Positions 52,403 to 64,000 of a DNA stretch of 64,000 nt are shown one piece after another. The notes beneath the pieces were generated by a model. The model was not told the DNA's origin. It ran no database searches and worked only from the letters and a program-made list of their open reading frames with translations. Every line of letters begins with the position of its first letter. Positions within the stretch are counted from its first letter, which is position 1. The stretch comes from Methylobacterium organophilum (GTDB lineage: Bacteria; Pseudomonadota; Alphaproteobacteria; Rhizobiales; Beijerinckiaceae): contig NZ_BPQV01000001.1 in the NCBI RefSeq assembly GCF_022179465.1, positions 517,053 to 581,052 on the forward strand, written 5' to 3'. The position numbers and the translations under genes were made by a program.

Positions 52403-55400
52403 ATGGCCGCCCGTCAGTCGCGCAACGTCTCGCTCACCCCCGAGCTGGAGGGGTTCATCGCCGACTGCCTCGGCTCCGGCGACTACGCCAATGCCAGCGA
52501 GGTGGTGCGGGCGGGCCTGCGGGCCCTGCGCGACGGGACCGGGCGCCGGCCCGCGCCCAAGGGCTGGCCGGTGGCGGGCGGCGAATGCGGCGCGCTGATC
52601 CGGGCCAGGGACTGGAGCGCGACGCCGCTCGGGCCGGTCGACGGCTGGTCCCTGGAGATGCGCGCGACGGTGGCCAACATCGTCAACTCGCCGGTGGCCA
52701 AGGTGCTGATGTGGGGCCCCGACCACATCATGCTCTACAACGACGCCTATGCCGCCATCGCCGGGCCGAAGCATCCGCGCGCCCTCGGTGAGCGCGCCCA
52801 GGAGATCTGGCCGGAGATCTGGGACTGGAACCGGGCGATGCTCGAGGCGGGCTATCGCGGCGAGCTCTCCTCCTTCCACGACCACGTCATGGTGCTCGAC
52901 CATGGCGGCCGCTCGCAGACCTTCATCCTCGACCTGTTCTACACCCCCGTCTACGAGGCCGATGGCAGCATCGGCGGCGTGATGTGCACCGTCGTCGACA
53001 ACAGTGCCCGCGTCGAAGCGGAGCGCCGGCTGGCGGCGAACGAGGCGGAGCTTCGCCGCCTCACCGACGCGCTGCCGATGCTCGTGGCCTATGTCGACCG
53101 CAACCACGTCTACCGCTTCGCCAACGCGGCCTATCGGGACTGGCTCGGTGTCGATCCCCGGACCATGATCGGGCGGCCGGTGCGCGAGATCGTCGGCGAG
53201 GATTTCTACGCCGACCGCAAGCCCTCCCTCGACCGCGCCCTGGCCGGCGAGGCCTTCGCCAGCGAGACGACGATCCCCTATCACGACGGCCGGCCCCGCC
53301 GGGCGGAGCTGCGCTACGTGCCGCATATCGAGCCGGACGGTTCCGTGCCGGGCGTGCACATCCTCGGCATCGACATCGAGGAGCGGGCGCGGCGTGAGGC
53401 GGCGCTCGCCGCCAGCGACCGGCGCTTCCGCACGGCGATCGATGCCGTGCACGGCGTGCTCTGGACCAACAGCGCCGACGGCCGCATGACCGGCGAGCAG
53501 CCGGGCTGGGCCGCCCTGACCGGCCAGAGCCGGGAGGAGTACCAGGGCTTCGGCTGGGCTCAGGCCGTGCATCCGGACGATGCGGCCGAATCCGTGCGGA
53601 GCTGGAACGCGGCGGTCGCCGCCAAGGCCATGTATGTCCACGAGCACCGGGTCCGCCATCACGGCGGGACCTGGCGCACCTTCGCGATCCGCGCCCTGCC
53701 GATTCTCGACCAGGCCGGGCGGATCGTCGAATGGGTCGGCGTCCATACCGACATCACCCATCAGCGTGCGGCGGAGGCCGCCCTGCGGGAGCAGGCGGAG
53801 GATCTCGCCCGCCAGGTGCGCCACCGCCAGCGGGCCGAGGAGCAGCTGCGCCAGCTCAACGAGACGCTGGAGGCCCGGGTGATCGCCGAGATCGACGAGC
53901 GCCGTCAGGCGGAGGCCAAGCTCGTCCAGGCCCAGAAGATGGAGACCATCGGCAAGCTCACCGGCGGCGTCGCCCACGACTTCAACAACCTGCTCCAGGT
54001 CGTCTCCGGCAACCTCCAGCTCCTCGCCAAGGACATCGCCGGCAACGACCGGGCCGAGCGGCGCGTCGCCAACGCCATGGCGGGCGTCTCCCGCGGGGCC
54101 AAGCTCGCGAGCCAGCTCCTCGCCTTCGGCCGGCGCCAGCCCCTCGAGCCCAAGGTCGTCAACGTCACCCGCTTCGTCCAGGGCATGGACGAGATGCTGC
54201 GCCGGGCGATCGGCGAGGCGATCGAGATCGAGACCGTCTTCGCCGGCGGCCTGTGGAACACCTTCATCGATCCAGGCCAGATCGAGAACGCGCTCCTCAA
54301 CCTCGCCATCAACGCCCGCGACGCGATGGACGGGCGCGGCAAGCTGACGATCGAGCTCGCCAACGCGCATCTCGACGACGCCTATGCCAGCACCCACGAC
54401 GAGGTGATGCCGGGCCAGTACGTGATGCTCGCCGTCTCCGACACGGGCTGCGGCATGAGCCCGGAGATCGTGGCCAAGGTGTTCGAGCCGTTCTTCACCA
54501 CCAAGGCGGAGGGCAAGGGTTCGGGCCTCGGGCTCTCGATGGTCTACGGCTTCGTCAAGCAGTCGGGCGGCCACGTGAAGATCTATTCCGAGGTCGGTCA
54601 CGGCACCACGATCCGGCTCTACCTGCCGCGCGCGGTGGAATCCGAGGATGTCGAGGTGGCGGTCGATACCGGCCCGGTCGCGGGTGGCACCGAGACCGTG
54701 CTCGTCGTCGAGGACGATCCGGAGGTGCGCGCCACCGTGGTCGAGATGCTGTCGGATCTCGGCTACCGCGTGCTCAAGGCCGTGGACGCGACGAGCGCCC
54801 TCAGCGTGATCGAGAGCGGCATCCCGATCGACCTGCTCTTCACCGACGTGGTGATGCCGGGCGCGCTGAAATCCCCGGAGCTCGCCCGCAAGGCCCGCGA
54901 GCGCCTGCCCGACATCGCCGTGCTCTTCACCTCCGGCTACACCGAGAACTCGATCGTCCATGGCGGCCGGCTCGATGCGGGCGTCGAGCTGCTCTCGAAG
55001 CCCTATACCCGCGAGGCGCTTGCCCGGAAGTTCCGCCACGTGCTCGCCAACCAGCGCCAGCGCGGGGTGGCCGCCTCGGCGAAGCCCGCTGCCGCCACGC
55101 CCAAGGCTGTCTCCAGGACGGCGTCCAAGGGGGCGGTCCCGGTCGCCGGCGGTCGGCCGACGGTGCTGCTCGTCGAGGATGACGACCTCATCCGCATGAA
55201 CACCGCCGAGATGCTGCAGGATGCCGGCTACGTCGTGGTGGATGCCGGCAGCGCGGAGGAGGCTATGGCGGCCCTTCAGACGGCGCCCGTCGACGTGCTC
55301 GTCACCGACGTGAACCTGCCGGGTGCCTCCGGCCCCGAACTCGCGGCCCGGGCGCGGGCGATGCGGCCATCCGCGGTCGTCGTCTATGCCACCGGCGACA

Positions 55401-55555
55401 CCAATGCGGTCAGGGGCGAGACGGGGGCGAACCTGCTGGCCAAGCCCTACGATGCCGAGACCTTGCTCGCCGTCCTGAACACGGCCCGGCAGGGGACGCC
55501 ATCCGCCTCGGAGGGCGCCTCCGAAGCCGATCCGGCCCTGGACGAGAAGGCCTGA
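52403..55555 (+). CDS. Hybrid histidine kinase with a ParD-like N-terminal domain
   Basis: A 1050-residue signalling protein. Residues about 4-45 (RQSRNVSLTPELEGF, GDYANASEVVRAGLRAL) match the ribbon-helix-helix of ParD antitoxins. A PAS-like sensor opening (LIRARDWSATPLGPVDGW, about 70-88) and two further PAS domains (about 215-335 and 345-465) follow, then a coiled coil. The kinase has phosphorylated His about 525 in GGVAHDFNNLL, with N, G1 and G2 boxes. Two receivers end it, with Asp in LLFTDVVMP and LVTDVNLP. There are no transmembrane helices, so it is cytoplasmic. The start ATG is the only one that includes the RHH; no stop or frameshift separates the parts. No ParE toxin lies nearby. 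The architecture is unusual. Confidence 0.88.
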   Translation: MAARQSRNVSLTPELEGFIADCLGSGDYANASEVVRAGLRALRDGTGRRPAPKGWPVAGGECGALIRARDWSATPLGPVDGWSLEMRATVANIVNSPVAKVLMWGPDHIMLYNDAYAAIAGPKHPRALGERAQEIWPEIWDWNRAMLEAGYRGELSSFHDHVMVLDHGGRSQTFILDLFYTPVYEADGSIGGVMCTVVDNSARVEAERRLAANEAELRRLTDALPMLVAYVDRNHVYRFANAAYRDWLGVDPRTMIGRPVREIVGEDFYADRKPSLDRALAGEAFASETTIPYHDGRPRRAELRYVPHIEPDGSVPGVHILGIDIEERARREAALAASDRRFRTAIDAVHGVLWTNSADGRMTGEQPGWAALTGQSREEYQGFGWAQAVHPDDAAESVRSWNAAVAAKAMYVHEHRVRHHGGTWRTFAIRALPILDQAGRIVEWVGVHTDITHQRAAEAALREQAEDLARQVRHRQRAEEQLRQLNETLEARVIAEIDERRQAEAKLVQAQKMETIGKLTGGVAHDFNNLLQVVSGNLQLLAKDIAGNDRAERRVANAMAGVSRGAKLASQLLAFGRRQPLEPKVVNVTRFVQGMDEMLRRAIGEAIEIETVFAGGLWNTFIDPGQIENALLNLAINARDAMDGRGKLTIELANAHLDDAYASTHDEVMPGQYVMLAVSDTGCGMSPEIVAKVFEPFFTTKAEGKGSGLGLSMVYGFVKQSGGHVKIYSEVGHGTTIRLYLPRAVESEDVEVAVDTGPVAGGTETVLVVEDDPEVRATVVEMLSDLGYRVLKAVDATSALSVIESGIPIDLLFTDVVMPGALKSPELARKARERLPDIAVLFTSGYTENSIVHGGRLDAGVELLSKPYTREALARKFRHVLANQRQRGVAASAKPAAATPKAVSRTASKGAVPVAGGRPTVLLVEDDDLIRMNTAEMLQDAGYVVVDAGSAEEAMAALQTAPVDVLVTDVNLPGASGPELAARARAMRPSAVVVYATGDTNAVRGETGANLLAKPYDAETLLAVLNTARQGTPSASEGASEADPALDEKA

Positions 55556-55889
55556 CGGCGCGTCGGCTTTTCACGTGAAAAATGCTTAACGACATTCCGC
55601 GCTAAGGGCGGCCCTGCTCTTCAGTGGTGGCAGAGGCGGGCGGCTCGCGACCTCCGGACGCGCGTCGCCCCGTGCGGTTTTGCACCCGCATTTCCCGGGG
55701 AGCGGGGCAAGGGCATAAGGAATCGTCCAAAAGCCGGACGAACGCCCTTCCGCGCGGCGCCGGCCGGCGACATACCGGGAGGGTCTCCGGAACCGATCCG
55801 CGCGAAGCCGGTCTCGTTGGCATGAAGCCGGCTCCACGCGGCGCGGCGGGACGCCCTGCGGCAGCTTGCCCGTGCCCGAAGGAGAGCCC
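55556..55889. other. Intergenic region before the Kef-type antiporter
   Basis: 334 bases. Near its start is a perfect palindrome (55568-55581). The rest is GC-rich and crossed by open frames with no recognisable domain. AAGGAG at 55879-55884 serves the GTG at 55890. Confidence 0.45.
55568..55581. promoter_or_regulatory. Perfect 14-bp palindrome TTTTCACGTGAAAA
   Basis: It lies 12 bases after the hybrid kinase stop and 309 bases before the antiporter start. With no loop it is a poor terminator, and it looks like a binding site for a dimeric regulator. The regulator is unknown. Confidence 0.4.
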
Positions 55890-57755
55890 GTGCCCCACGC
55901 GACCGAACTCATCTCCATCATCGCGCTGGGTTTGGTCTGTGCCTTCCTGTTCGGGATGGCCGCGCAGTTCCTGCGCCTGCCGCCGCTGGTCGGCTATCTG
56001 CTCGCCGGCATCGCCATCGGCCCCTTCACCCCCGGCTATGTCGGCGATGCCGAGCTGGCGCAGCAACTGGCCGAGATCGGCGTGATCCTGCTGATGTTCG
56101 GCGTGGGGCTGCATTTCTCGATCAAGGACCTGATGGCAGTGCGGACCATCGCCCTCCCCGGCGCCATCGTGCAGATCGCCGCGGCGACCGCCATGGGCGG
56201 AGGGCTGGCGCTGAGCTGGGGCTGGAGCCTCGGGGCGGGACTCGTCTTCGGCCTCGCCCTTTCGGTGGCGAGCACCGTCGTGCTGCTGCGGGCGCTGGAG
56301 GAGCAGGGCCTGCTCGACAGCGACAAGGGCCGCATCGCCGTGGGCTGGCTCATCGTCGAGGATCTCGCGATGGTGCTGGCGCTGGTGCTGCTGCCGGCCC
56401 TGGCCCCGGGCCTCGGCGGCGCGGCCGATGCGGGGGGCGGCCATGGCGGCGCCGCCGCGAGCCTCGCCCATCTCATCGCCGACCTTTCCGGAAAGGACAT
56501 CGGCGACAGCCTCTGGCTCACCCTGGGCCTCACGGTGGTGAAGGTCGGCATCTTCGTCACGGTGATGCTGGTCGGCGGCCGCCGCTTCGTCCCCTGGATC
56601 CTGGAGAAGGCGGCCCGGACCGGCTCGCGGGAATTGTTCACCCTCGCCGTGCTGGCCCTGGCGCTCGGCATCGCCTTCGGCTCGGCGGAGCTGTTCGGCG
56701 TCTCCTTCGCGCTGGGCGCCTTCTTCGCCGGCATGGTGCTCGCCGAATCCGATCTCAGCCACCAGGCCGCCGCCGATTCGCTGCCCCTGCAGGACGCCTT
56801 CGCCGTCCTGTTCTTCGTCTCCGTCGGCATGCTGTTCGATCCCGGCATCCTCCTGCGGGAGCCGCTCTCGGTGCTCGCCGTGCTCGGGGTGATCGTGCTG
56901 GGCAAGTCGGTGGCGGCGATCGCGATCGTGCTGGCCTTCGGCCATCCGGTCGGCACGGCGCTCACCATCGCCGCGAGCCTCGCCCAGATCGGCGAGTTCT
57001 CCTTCATCCTGGTCAGCCTCGGCATCACCCTGAAGCTGCTGCCGGTGGAGGGGCGCGACCTCGTGCTCGGCGGCGCCCTGCTCTCGATCACCCTGAACCC
57101 GCTCTTCTTCGCGCTCGCCGCCCGGGTGACCCGCTATCTCGGGGAGCATCCGGACCTCGCCACCCGGTTCGAGCGGCGGCGCGGCGCGCCCATCGAGATC
57201 CGCAGCGACCGGGTCCGCCACCGGGACCATGCCGTCATCGTCGGCTATGGCCGCGTCGGCAGCGCCATCGCCAATGCCCTGCGCGACTGGGAGCTGCCCT
57301 TCGTCGTGGTCGAGCGCGACCGACGCCGCATCATGGAATTGCGGGCGGCGGGCATCCCGGCGGTGTTCGGCGACGCCACCGCCCCGGGCATCCTCGACGC
57401 CGCCGAGATCGGCACCGCCCGCCTCCTCGTCGTCGCCAACCCGGAGGCGCATCAGGGCCGCCGCCTCCTGGAGATCGCCCGCGACGCCAATCCCGGCATC
57501 GACACCCTGGTGCGCACCCATAGCGACGCGGAGCGGCGCAAGCTGGAGGAGGCGCGGGCCGGCCTCGTGCTGATGGGCGAGCGCGAACTTGCCCTGGGCA
57601 TGATGCGCTACGCCCTGCGCAGCCTCGGCATCCGCGAGGGTGAGGCCCGGATCTTCGTCGATTCGAGTCGCTCGGAGAGCCAGGTCGCCCCGTCGAGCGG
57701 CCCCGAGCAGGGCGCCCCGGAGCTGCGCCCGCACCGGGAAGAGGCGGCCGAGTGA
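55890..57755 (+). CDS. Kef-type K+/H+ antiporter with TrkA-N domain (CPA2, YbaL-like)
   Basis: A 621-residue inner-membrane transporter with twelve or so helices (about 1-400) and a cytosolic Rossmann TrkA-N domain (VIVGYGRVGSAIANAL, then VVERDRR, about 432-545). The helix-5 to 6 segments VGWLIVEDLAMVLALV and SFALGAFFAGMVLAESD are typical of CPA2 exchangers. Nucleotide binding to TrkA-N probably gates ion flow. I chose GTG at 55890 (AAGGAG 5 bases upstream); a TTG at 55866 is also in frame. The next gene, 78 bases away, has its own operator. Confidence 0.9.
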   Translation: MPHATELISIIALGLVCAFLFGMAAQFLRLPPLVGYLLAGIAIGPFTPGYVGDAELAQQLAEIGVILLMFGVGLHFSIKDLMAVRTIALPGAIVQIAAATAMGGGLALSWGWSLGAGLVFGLALSVASTVVLLRALEEQGLLDSDKGRIAVGWLIVEDLAMVLALVLLPALAPGLGGAADAGGGHGGAAASLAHLIADLSGKDIGDSLWLTLGLTVVKVGIFVTVMLVGGRRFVPWILEKAARTGSRELFTLAVLALALGIAFGSAELFGVSFALGAFFAGMVLAESDLSHQAAADSLPLQDAFAVLFFVSVGMLFDPGILLREPLSVLAVLGVIVLGKSVAAIAIVLAFGHPVGTALTIAASLAQIGEFSFILVSLGITLKLLPVEGRDLVLGGALLSITLNPLFFALAARVTRYLGEHPDLATRFERRRGAPIEIRSDRVRHRDHAVIVGYGRVGSAIANALRDWELPFVVVERDRRRIMELRAAGIPAVFGDATAPGILDAAEIGTARLLVVANPEAHQGRRLLEIARDANPGIDTLVRTHSDAERRKLEEARAGLVLMGERELALGMMRYALRSLGIREGEARIFVDSSRSESQVAPSSGPEQGAPELRPHREEAAE

Positions 57756-57816
57756 GCCTGCGGAGCCGCTGAGGGAAACGCCGCGCGCGAAACCGGCTTG
57801 CCAGGCCATCGAAACG

Positions 57817-57838
57817 GACATAAAGATATCTTTATGTC
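57817..57838. promoter_or_regulatory. 22-bp perfect palindromic operator overlapping the regulator's start codon
   Basis: GACATAAAGAT followed directly by its inverted repeat ATCTTTATGTC. The ATG of the ArsR-methyltransferase gene (57834-57836) lies inside the right half. AT-rich palindromes of this form match, from memory, the SahR operator described in Proteobacteria. Autoregulation is the natural reading. No matching copy was seen in front of metF or metH. Confidence 0.8.
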
Positions 57839-58850
57839 TAAGGAGAACGACAGCGCCCCCTCGACCGTCCGCTTCCCCGAAGCGCTCGGCGTGCTGCGCG
57901 CCGCCGCGGAGGAGACGCGCCTGCGCATCCTGGCGCTGCTCGCCGAGGGCGAACTCTCCGTCTCCGACCTCACCGACATCCTTGGCCAGTCGCAGCCGCG
58001 GATCTCGCGCCATCTCAAGCTGCTGGTCGAGGCGGGGTTGATCGAGCGCCACCGGGAGGGGGCCTGGGCCTTCTTCCGCATGCGCGAGGGCGGCGGCCTC
58101 GTCGAGCCGCTGATCGCCCGGCTGGAGACTGCGCAGCCGCCGCTCTCGGAGGACCGGGCCCGGCTCGACGCCGTGCGAGCCCAGCGGGCGGAGGCCGCGC
58201 AGGCCTTCTTCGCCCGGCTCGCGCCGAAATGGGACGGGCTGCGCTCGCTCCACGTGCCGGAGGCCATCGTGGAGGCCGCGGTCCTCGACCTGCTCGGTCC
58301 CCGGCCGGTCGGCAGCCTGATCGATCTCGGCACCGGCACCGGCAAGATGCTGGCCCTGCTCGCCCCGCGGGCGGCCCGGGCGACCGGCCTCGATTCGAGC
58401 CACGCCATGCTCTCCGTCGCCCGGGCCAACCTGGAACAGGCGGGGCTCTCCCGGATCGAGCTGCGCCAGGGCGACATCCACGCCCCACCCTTCGGCCGGG
58501 GCAGCTTCGACCTCGTGGTGGTGCATCAGGTGCTGCATTACCTCGACGACCCGGCCCGTGCCCTGCGCGAGGCGCGCCGCCTCGTGGCGCCGGGCGGCCG
58601 GCTCCTCGTCGTCGATTTCGCGCCCCACACCCTGGAGCATCTGCGCGAGGACCAGGCCCATCGCCGCCTCGGCTTCGCGCCGGACCAGATCACCGGCTGG
58701 CTCATCGAAGCCGGCCTCGCCTCCGTCGCCCACCGCGACATCGCGCCGAGCGACGGCACCGAACTGCCCCTGACCGTGACCCTCTGGCTCGCCGAGGATG
58801 CCGTTTCACCGGCCGAGGCCGCCGCGGACCGCCCTCGGGCGGTCGCCTGA
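57834..58850 (+). CDS. ArsR-family regulator fused to a SAM-dependent methyltransferase (SahR-like)
   Basis: A 338-residue fusion. Residues about 15-95 are an ArsR winged helix (RAAAEETRLRILALLAEGEL, LGQSQPRISRHLKLL as recognition helix, GAWAFFR wing). Residues about 130-330 are a class I methyltransferase (LIDLGTGTGKMLALLAP, GLDSSHAML, VVHQVLHYLDDPARAL). Its place before metF and metH, and its operator, suggest a SahR-like repressor that senses S-adenosylhomocysteine through the methyltransferase fold. The usual ArsR metal-binding cysteine motif ELCVCD is absent (ELSVSD). The ATG at 57834 has no upstream ribosome site and lies in the operator, so translation may be leaderless; TTG at 57798 is the alternative. 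Confidence 0.85.
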   Translation: MSKENDSAPSTVRFPEALGVLRAAAEETRLRILALLAEGELSVSDLTDILGQSQPRISRHLKLLVEAGLIERHREGAWAFFRMREGGGLVEPLIARLETAQPPLSEDRARLDAVRAQRAEAAQAFFARLAPKWDGLRSLHVPEAIVEAAVLDLLGPRPVGSLIDLGTGTGKMLALLAPRAARATGLDSSHAMLSVARANLEQAGLSRIELRQGDIHAPPFGRGSFDLVVVHQVLHYLDDPARALREARRLVAPGGRLLVVDFAPHTLEHLREDQAHRRLGFAPDQITGWLIEAGLASVAHRDIAPSDGTELPLTVTLWLAEDAVSPAEAAADRPRAVA

Positions 58851-58896
58851 ACCCGATTTCGATTCGTCTGAACCGATCGACATAGAGGACGACCCC

Positions 58897-59817
58897 ATGC
58901 CCACCGCCTCCCGCCACCGCGCCAGCCGCGACGGCTACCGCCCGATCCGCGTCTCCATCGAGTTCTTCCCGCCGAAGACCGACGAGATGGAGAAGATCCT
59001 GTGGTCGTCGATCGAGCGCCTCGCGCCGCTGCAGCCGAACTTCGTCTCGGTGACCTACGGCGCCGGCGGCTCCACCCGCGAGCGCACGCACAACACCGTC
59101 GCCCGCATGGTGAAGGAGACGAGCCTCAAGCCCGCCGCCCACCTCACCTGCGTGAACGCCACGCGGGAGGAGATCGACGCGGTGGTCCGGTCCTACTGGG
59201 ATGCGGGGGTACGCCACATCGTGGCCCTGCGCGGCGACCCGGCCGAGGGCGTCGGGCACACCTACCGGCCTCATCCCGGCGGCTACGCCACCACCGCCGA
59301 CCTCGTGGCCGGCATCAAGCGCATCGGCGACTTCAAGGTCTCGGTCTCGGCCTATCCCGAGAAGCACCCGGAGGCTGCCTCCCTGGAGGCCGATATCGAC
59401 GCCCTGAAGGCCAAGGTCGATGCGGGCGCCGACCAGGCCATCACCCAGTTCTTCTTCGAGAACGACATCTATCTGCGCTACCTCGACAAGGTGCGCGCGG
59501 CCGGCATCGAGATCCCGATCATCCCGGGCATCCTGCCGGTGCAGAACTTCAAGCAGGCGGCGAACTTCGCCCGCCGCACCGGCGCCTCGGTGCCCTACTG
59601 GCTCGCCGCCCGGTTCGAGGGGCTCGACGACGACGTGGAGACCCGCCGCCTCGTCGCCGCGGCAGTCGCCGCCGAGCAGGTGATCGACCTCGTCGATGCC
59701 GGCATCAGCGACTTTCACTTCTACTCGATGAACCGCTCGGACCTCGTCTACGCCATCTGCCACATCCTCGGCCTGCGCTCGCAGGCGCCGAAGGTGGCGG
59801 CGGCAAAGGCGGCGTGA
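58897..59817 (+). CDS. metF: Methylenetetrahydrofolate reductase
   Basis: A 306-residue FAD enzyme that reduces methylene-H4F to methyl-H4F, the methyl donor for MetH. Family motifs are VSIEFFPPKTDEME, SVTYGAGGSTRERT, HLTCVNATREEID, ALRGDP and QFFFENDIYLRY. The start is ATG at 58897. It lies 46 bases after the regulator gene, probably in the same transcript and under the same operator. Confidence 0.96.
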   Translation: MPTASRHRASRDGYRPIRVSIEFFPPKTDEMEKILWSSIERLAPLQPNFVSVTYGAGGSTRERTHNTVARMVKETSLKPAAHLTCVNATREEIDAVVRSYWDAGVRHIVALRGDPAEGVGHTYRPHPGGYATTADLVAGIKRIGDFKVSVSAYPEKHPEAASLEADIDALKAKVDAGADQAITQFFFENDIYLRYLDKVRAAGIEIPIIPGILPVQNFKQAANFARRTGASVPYWLAARFEGLDDDVETRRLVAAAVAAEQVIDLVDAGISDFHFYSMNRSDLVYAICHILGLRSQAPKVAAAKAA

Positions 59818-60030
59818 GGGGCTGCGTCCTTGCGGGTCGGAACCGATCCGGTCCAGGGAGGCGCCGCGCGGCCCCGGGACGAGCGGAATGGCTCTACTTG
59901 CGGGCGCCTGCCGAAATGCGGTCGAAACGGCGACCGAGGCATCCCCTCGGTTCGCACATCTGACAGATAGAGACCCGTCCGGATCCGGACATCCGCCACG
60001 CGGCTCCGGGATCACTGCGAGAGAGCAAGA
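59818..60030. other. Leader between metF and metH
   Basis: 213 bases with a hairpin (59933-59951, 7-bp ACCGAGG / CCTCGGT, 5-base loop) and a perfect 14-bp palindrome GTCCGGATCCGGAC (59977-59990). They may be regulatory. I could not match the region to the SAH, SAM-II or cobalamin riboswitches from memory. Confidence 0.4.
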
Positions 60031-63783
<3,753 letters not shown>

Positions 63784-63811
63784 TTCCGGGGTGATCCCGG
63801 AGTGATCCCAA

Positions 63812-63843
63812 CGAACGCCGCGCCCGCGAGGGCGCGGCGTTCG
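63812..63843 (+). terminator. Hairpin after metH
   Basis: A perfect 14-bp stem, with GAACGCCGCGCCC as its core arm and a GCGA tetraloop, 28 bases after the metH stop. The T-run is missing, so termination is likely but not certain. Confidence 0.65.
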
Positions 63844-63912
63844 CACGTCGGGGCCGGGACGGGGCCAAGACAGCCCGGCAACGGCGCGATGACGGTTCTC
63901 TGACGAAGGGTG

Positions 63913-63941
63913 TTGACGAGCTGTGGGGCGGGGCCTATACC
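63913..63941 (+). promoter_or_regulatory. Sigma-70-type promoter near the right edge
   Basis: TTGACG (63913-63918), 17 bases, TATACC (63936-63941): good hexamers with ideal spacing. It points off the right edge. A TTG at about 63974 preceded by GGGAG could start a gene (leucine-rich beginning), but too little is left to say which. Confidence 0.55.
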
Positions 63942-64000
63942 CGGTTCATCGGCGCCGGCCGCGGGAGTGGACCGGTTGCTGCGGCATCTTCTGGTGATGG

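Noticed and set aside
52403-52540. A free ParD antitoxin gene separate from the kinase
   Set aside because: No stop codon follows the RHH part, the frame continues into the PAS domains, and no ParE toxin gene is next to it.
52247-55039. 930-codon antisense frame opposite the hybrid kinase
   Set aside because: No recognisable domain, composition typical of a shadow frame, and the opposite strand has strong kinase motifs.
59818-60030. SAH, SAM or cobalamin riboswitch before metH
   Set aside because: No B12-box or SAH-riboswitch core seen by eye. The hairpin and palindrome are reported as unassigned. A covariance-model search would decide.

Overview
The window is GC-rich alphaproteobacterial chromosome, most likely Methylobacterium/Methylorubrum. 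The strongest marker is formate-tetrahydrofolate ligase (47460-49133): its 557-residue length and sequence closely match, from memory, FtfL of Methylobacterium extorquens. Gene order (hisB-DUF2628-hisH-hisA-hisF-hisE-coaA, hisZ-hisG, petABC, hemE-hemJ) fits Rhizobiales. Most genes are conserved housekeeping genes; two stretches look acquired.

Layout. 1-1.4 kb: an AT-rich islet with a lone ParA-type ATPase. 1.4-8.6 kb: trmL, an ABC exporter, a MATE exporter and the cytochrome bc1 operon petABC. 8.8-15.6 kb: MTA phosphorylase, a Tat-exported phosphoesterase, then the main histidine operon ending in pantothenate kinase. 15.7-19.8 kb: cell-envelope genes (lytic transglycosylase, L,D-transpeptidase) and a NepR-like/receiver fusion. 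19.8-25.3 kb: a heavy-metal RND efflux cassette with several His-rich periplasmic proteins. 25.3-27.5 kb: hemJ, hemE and a ~700-bp non-coding block with the marks of an alphaproteobacterial replication origin (nine GANTC sites, a full CtrA box, DnaA-like boxes). 27.5-29.3 kb: an FkbM methyltransferase, a frameshifted integrase and tRNA-Pro(CGG). 29.3-33.3 kb: phosphopantetheinyl transferase, M16 peptidase and threonine synthase, overlapping by 4 nt at each junction, then a small secreted protein. 33.4-37 kb: divergent opgG/opgH for osmoregulated periplasmic glucans. 37-43.7 kb: a PLP lyase, TspO, an ECF sigma factor, hisG-hisZ and a HAD phosphatase. 43.9-49.1 kb: a degenerate EAL-domain protein, an HMA metallochaperone, a class III aminotransferase and ftfL. 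49.2-57.8 kb: stress, envelope and signalling genes, including a large hybrid histidine kinase with a ParD-like ribbon-helix-helix N-terminus, and a Kef-type antiporter. 57.8-63.8 kb: a methionine-cycle block (ArsR-methyltransferase regulator with a perfect 22-bp operator, metF, metH).

How it fits together. ftfL, metF and metH supply and use folate-bound C1 units. The ArsR-methyltransferase fusion probably senses a methionine-cycle metabolite and controls at least its own promoter. The his genes lie in two clusters, so ATP phosphoribosyltransferase (HisG plus HisZ) is separate from the rest of the pathway. PetABC links respiration to proton pumping. HemE and HemJ, of the haem pathway, lie next to the presumed origin as in Caulobacter. 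The items most worth a second look are the origin, the ParD-kinase fusion, the NepR-receiver fusion, the operator overlapping a start codon, and the AT-rich ParA islet. Products are assigned by reading motifs and recalling families; no database search was run.
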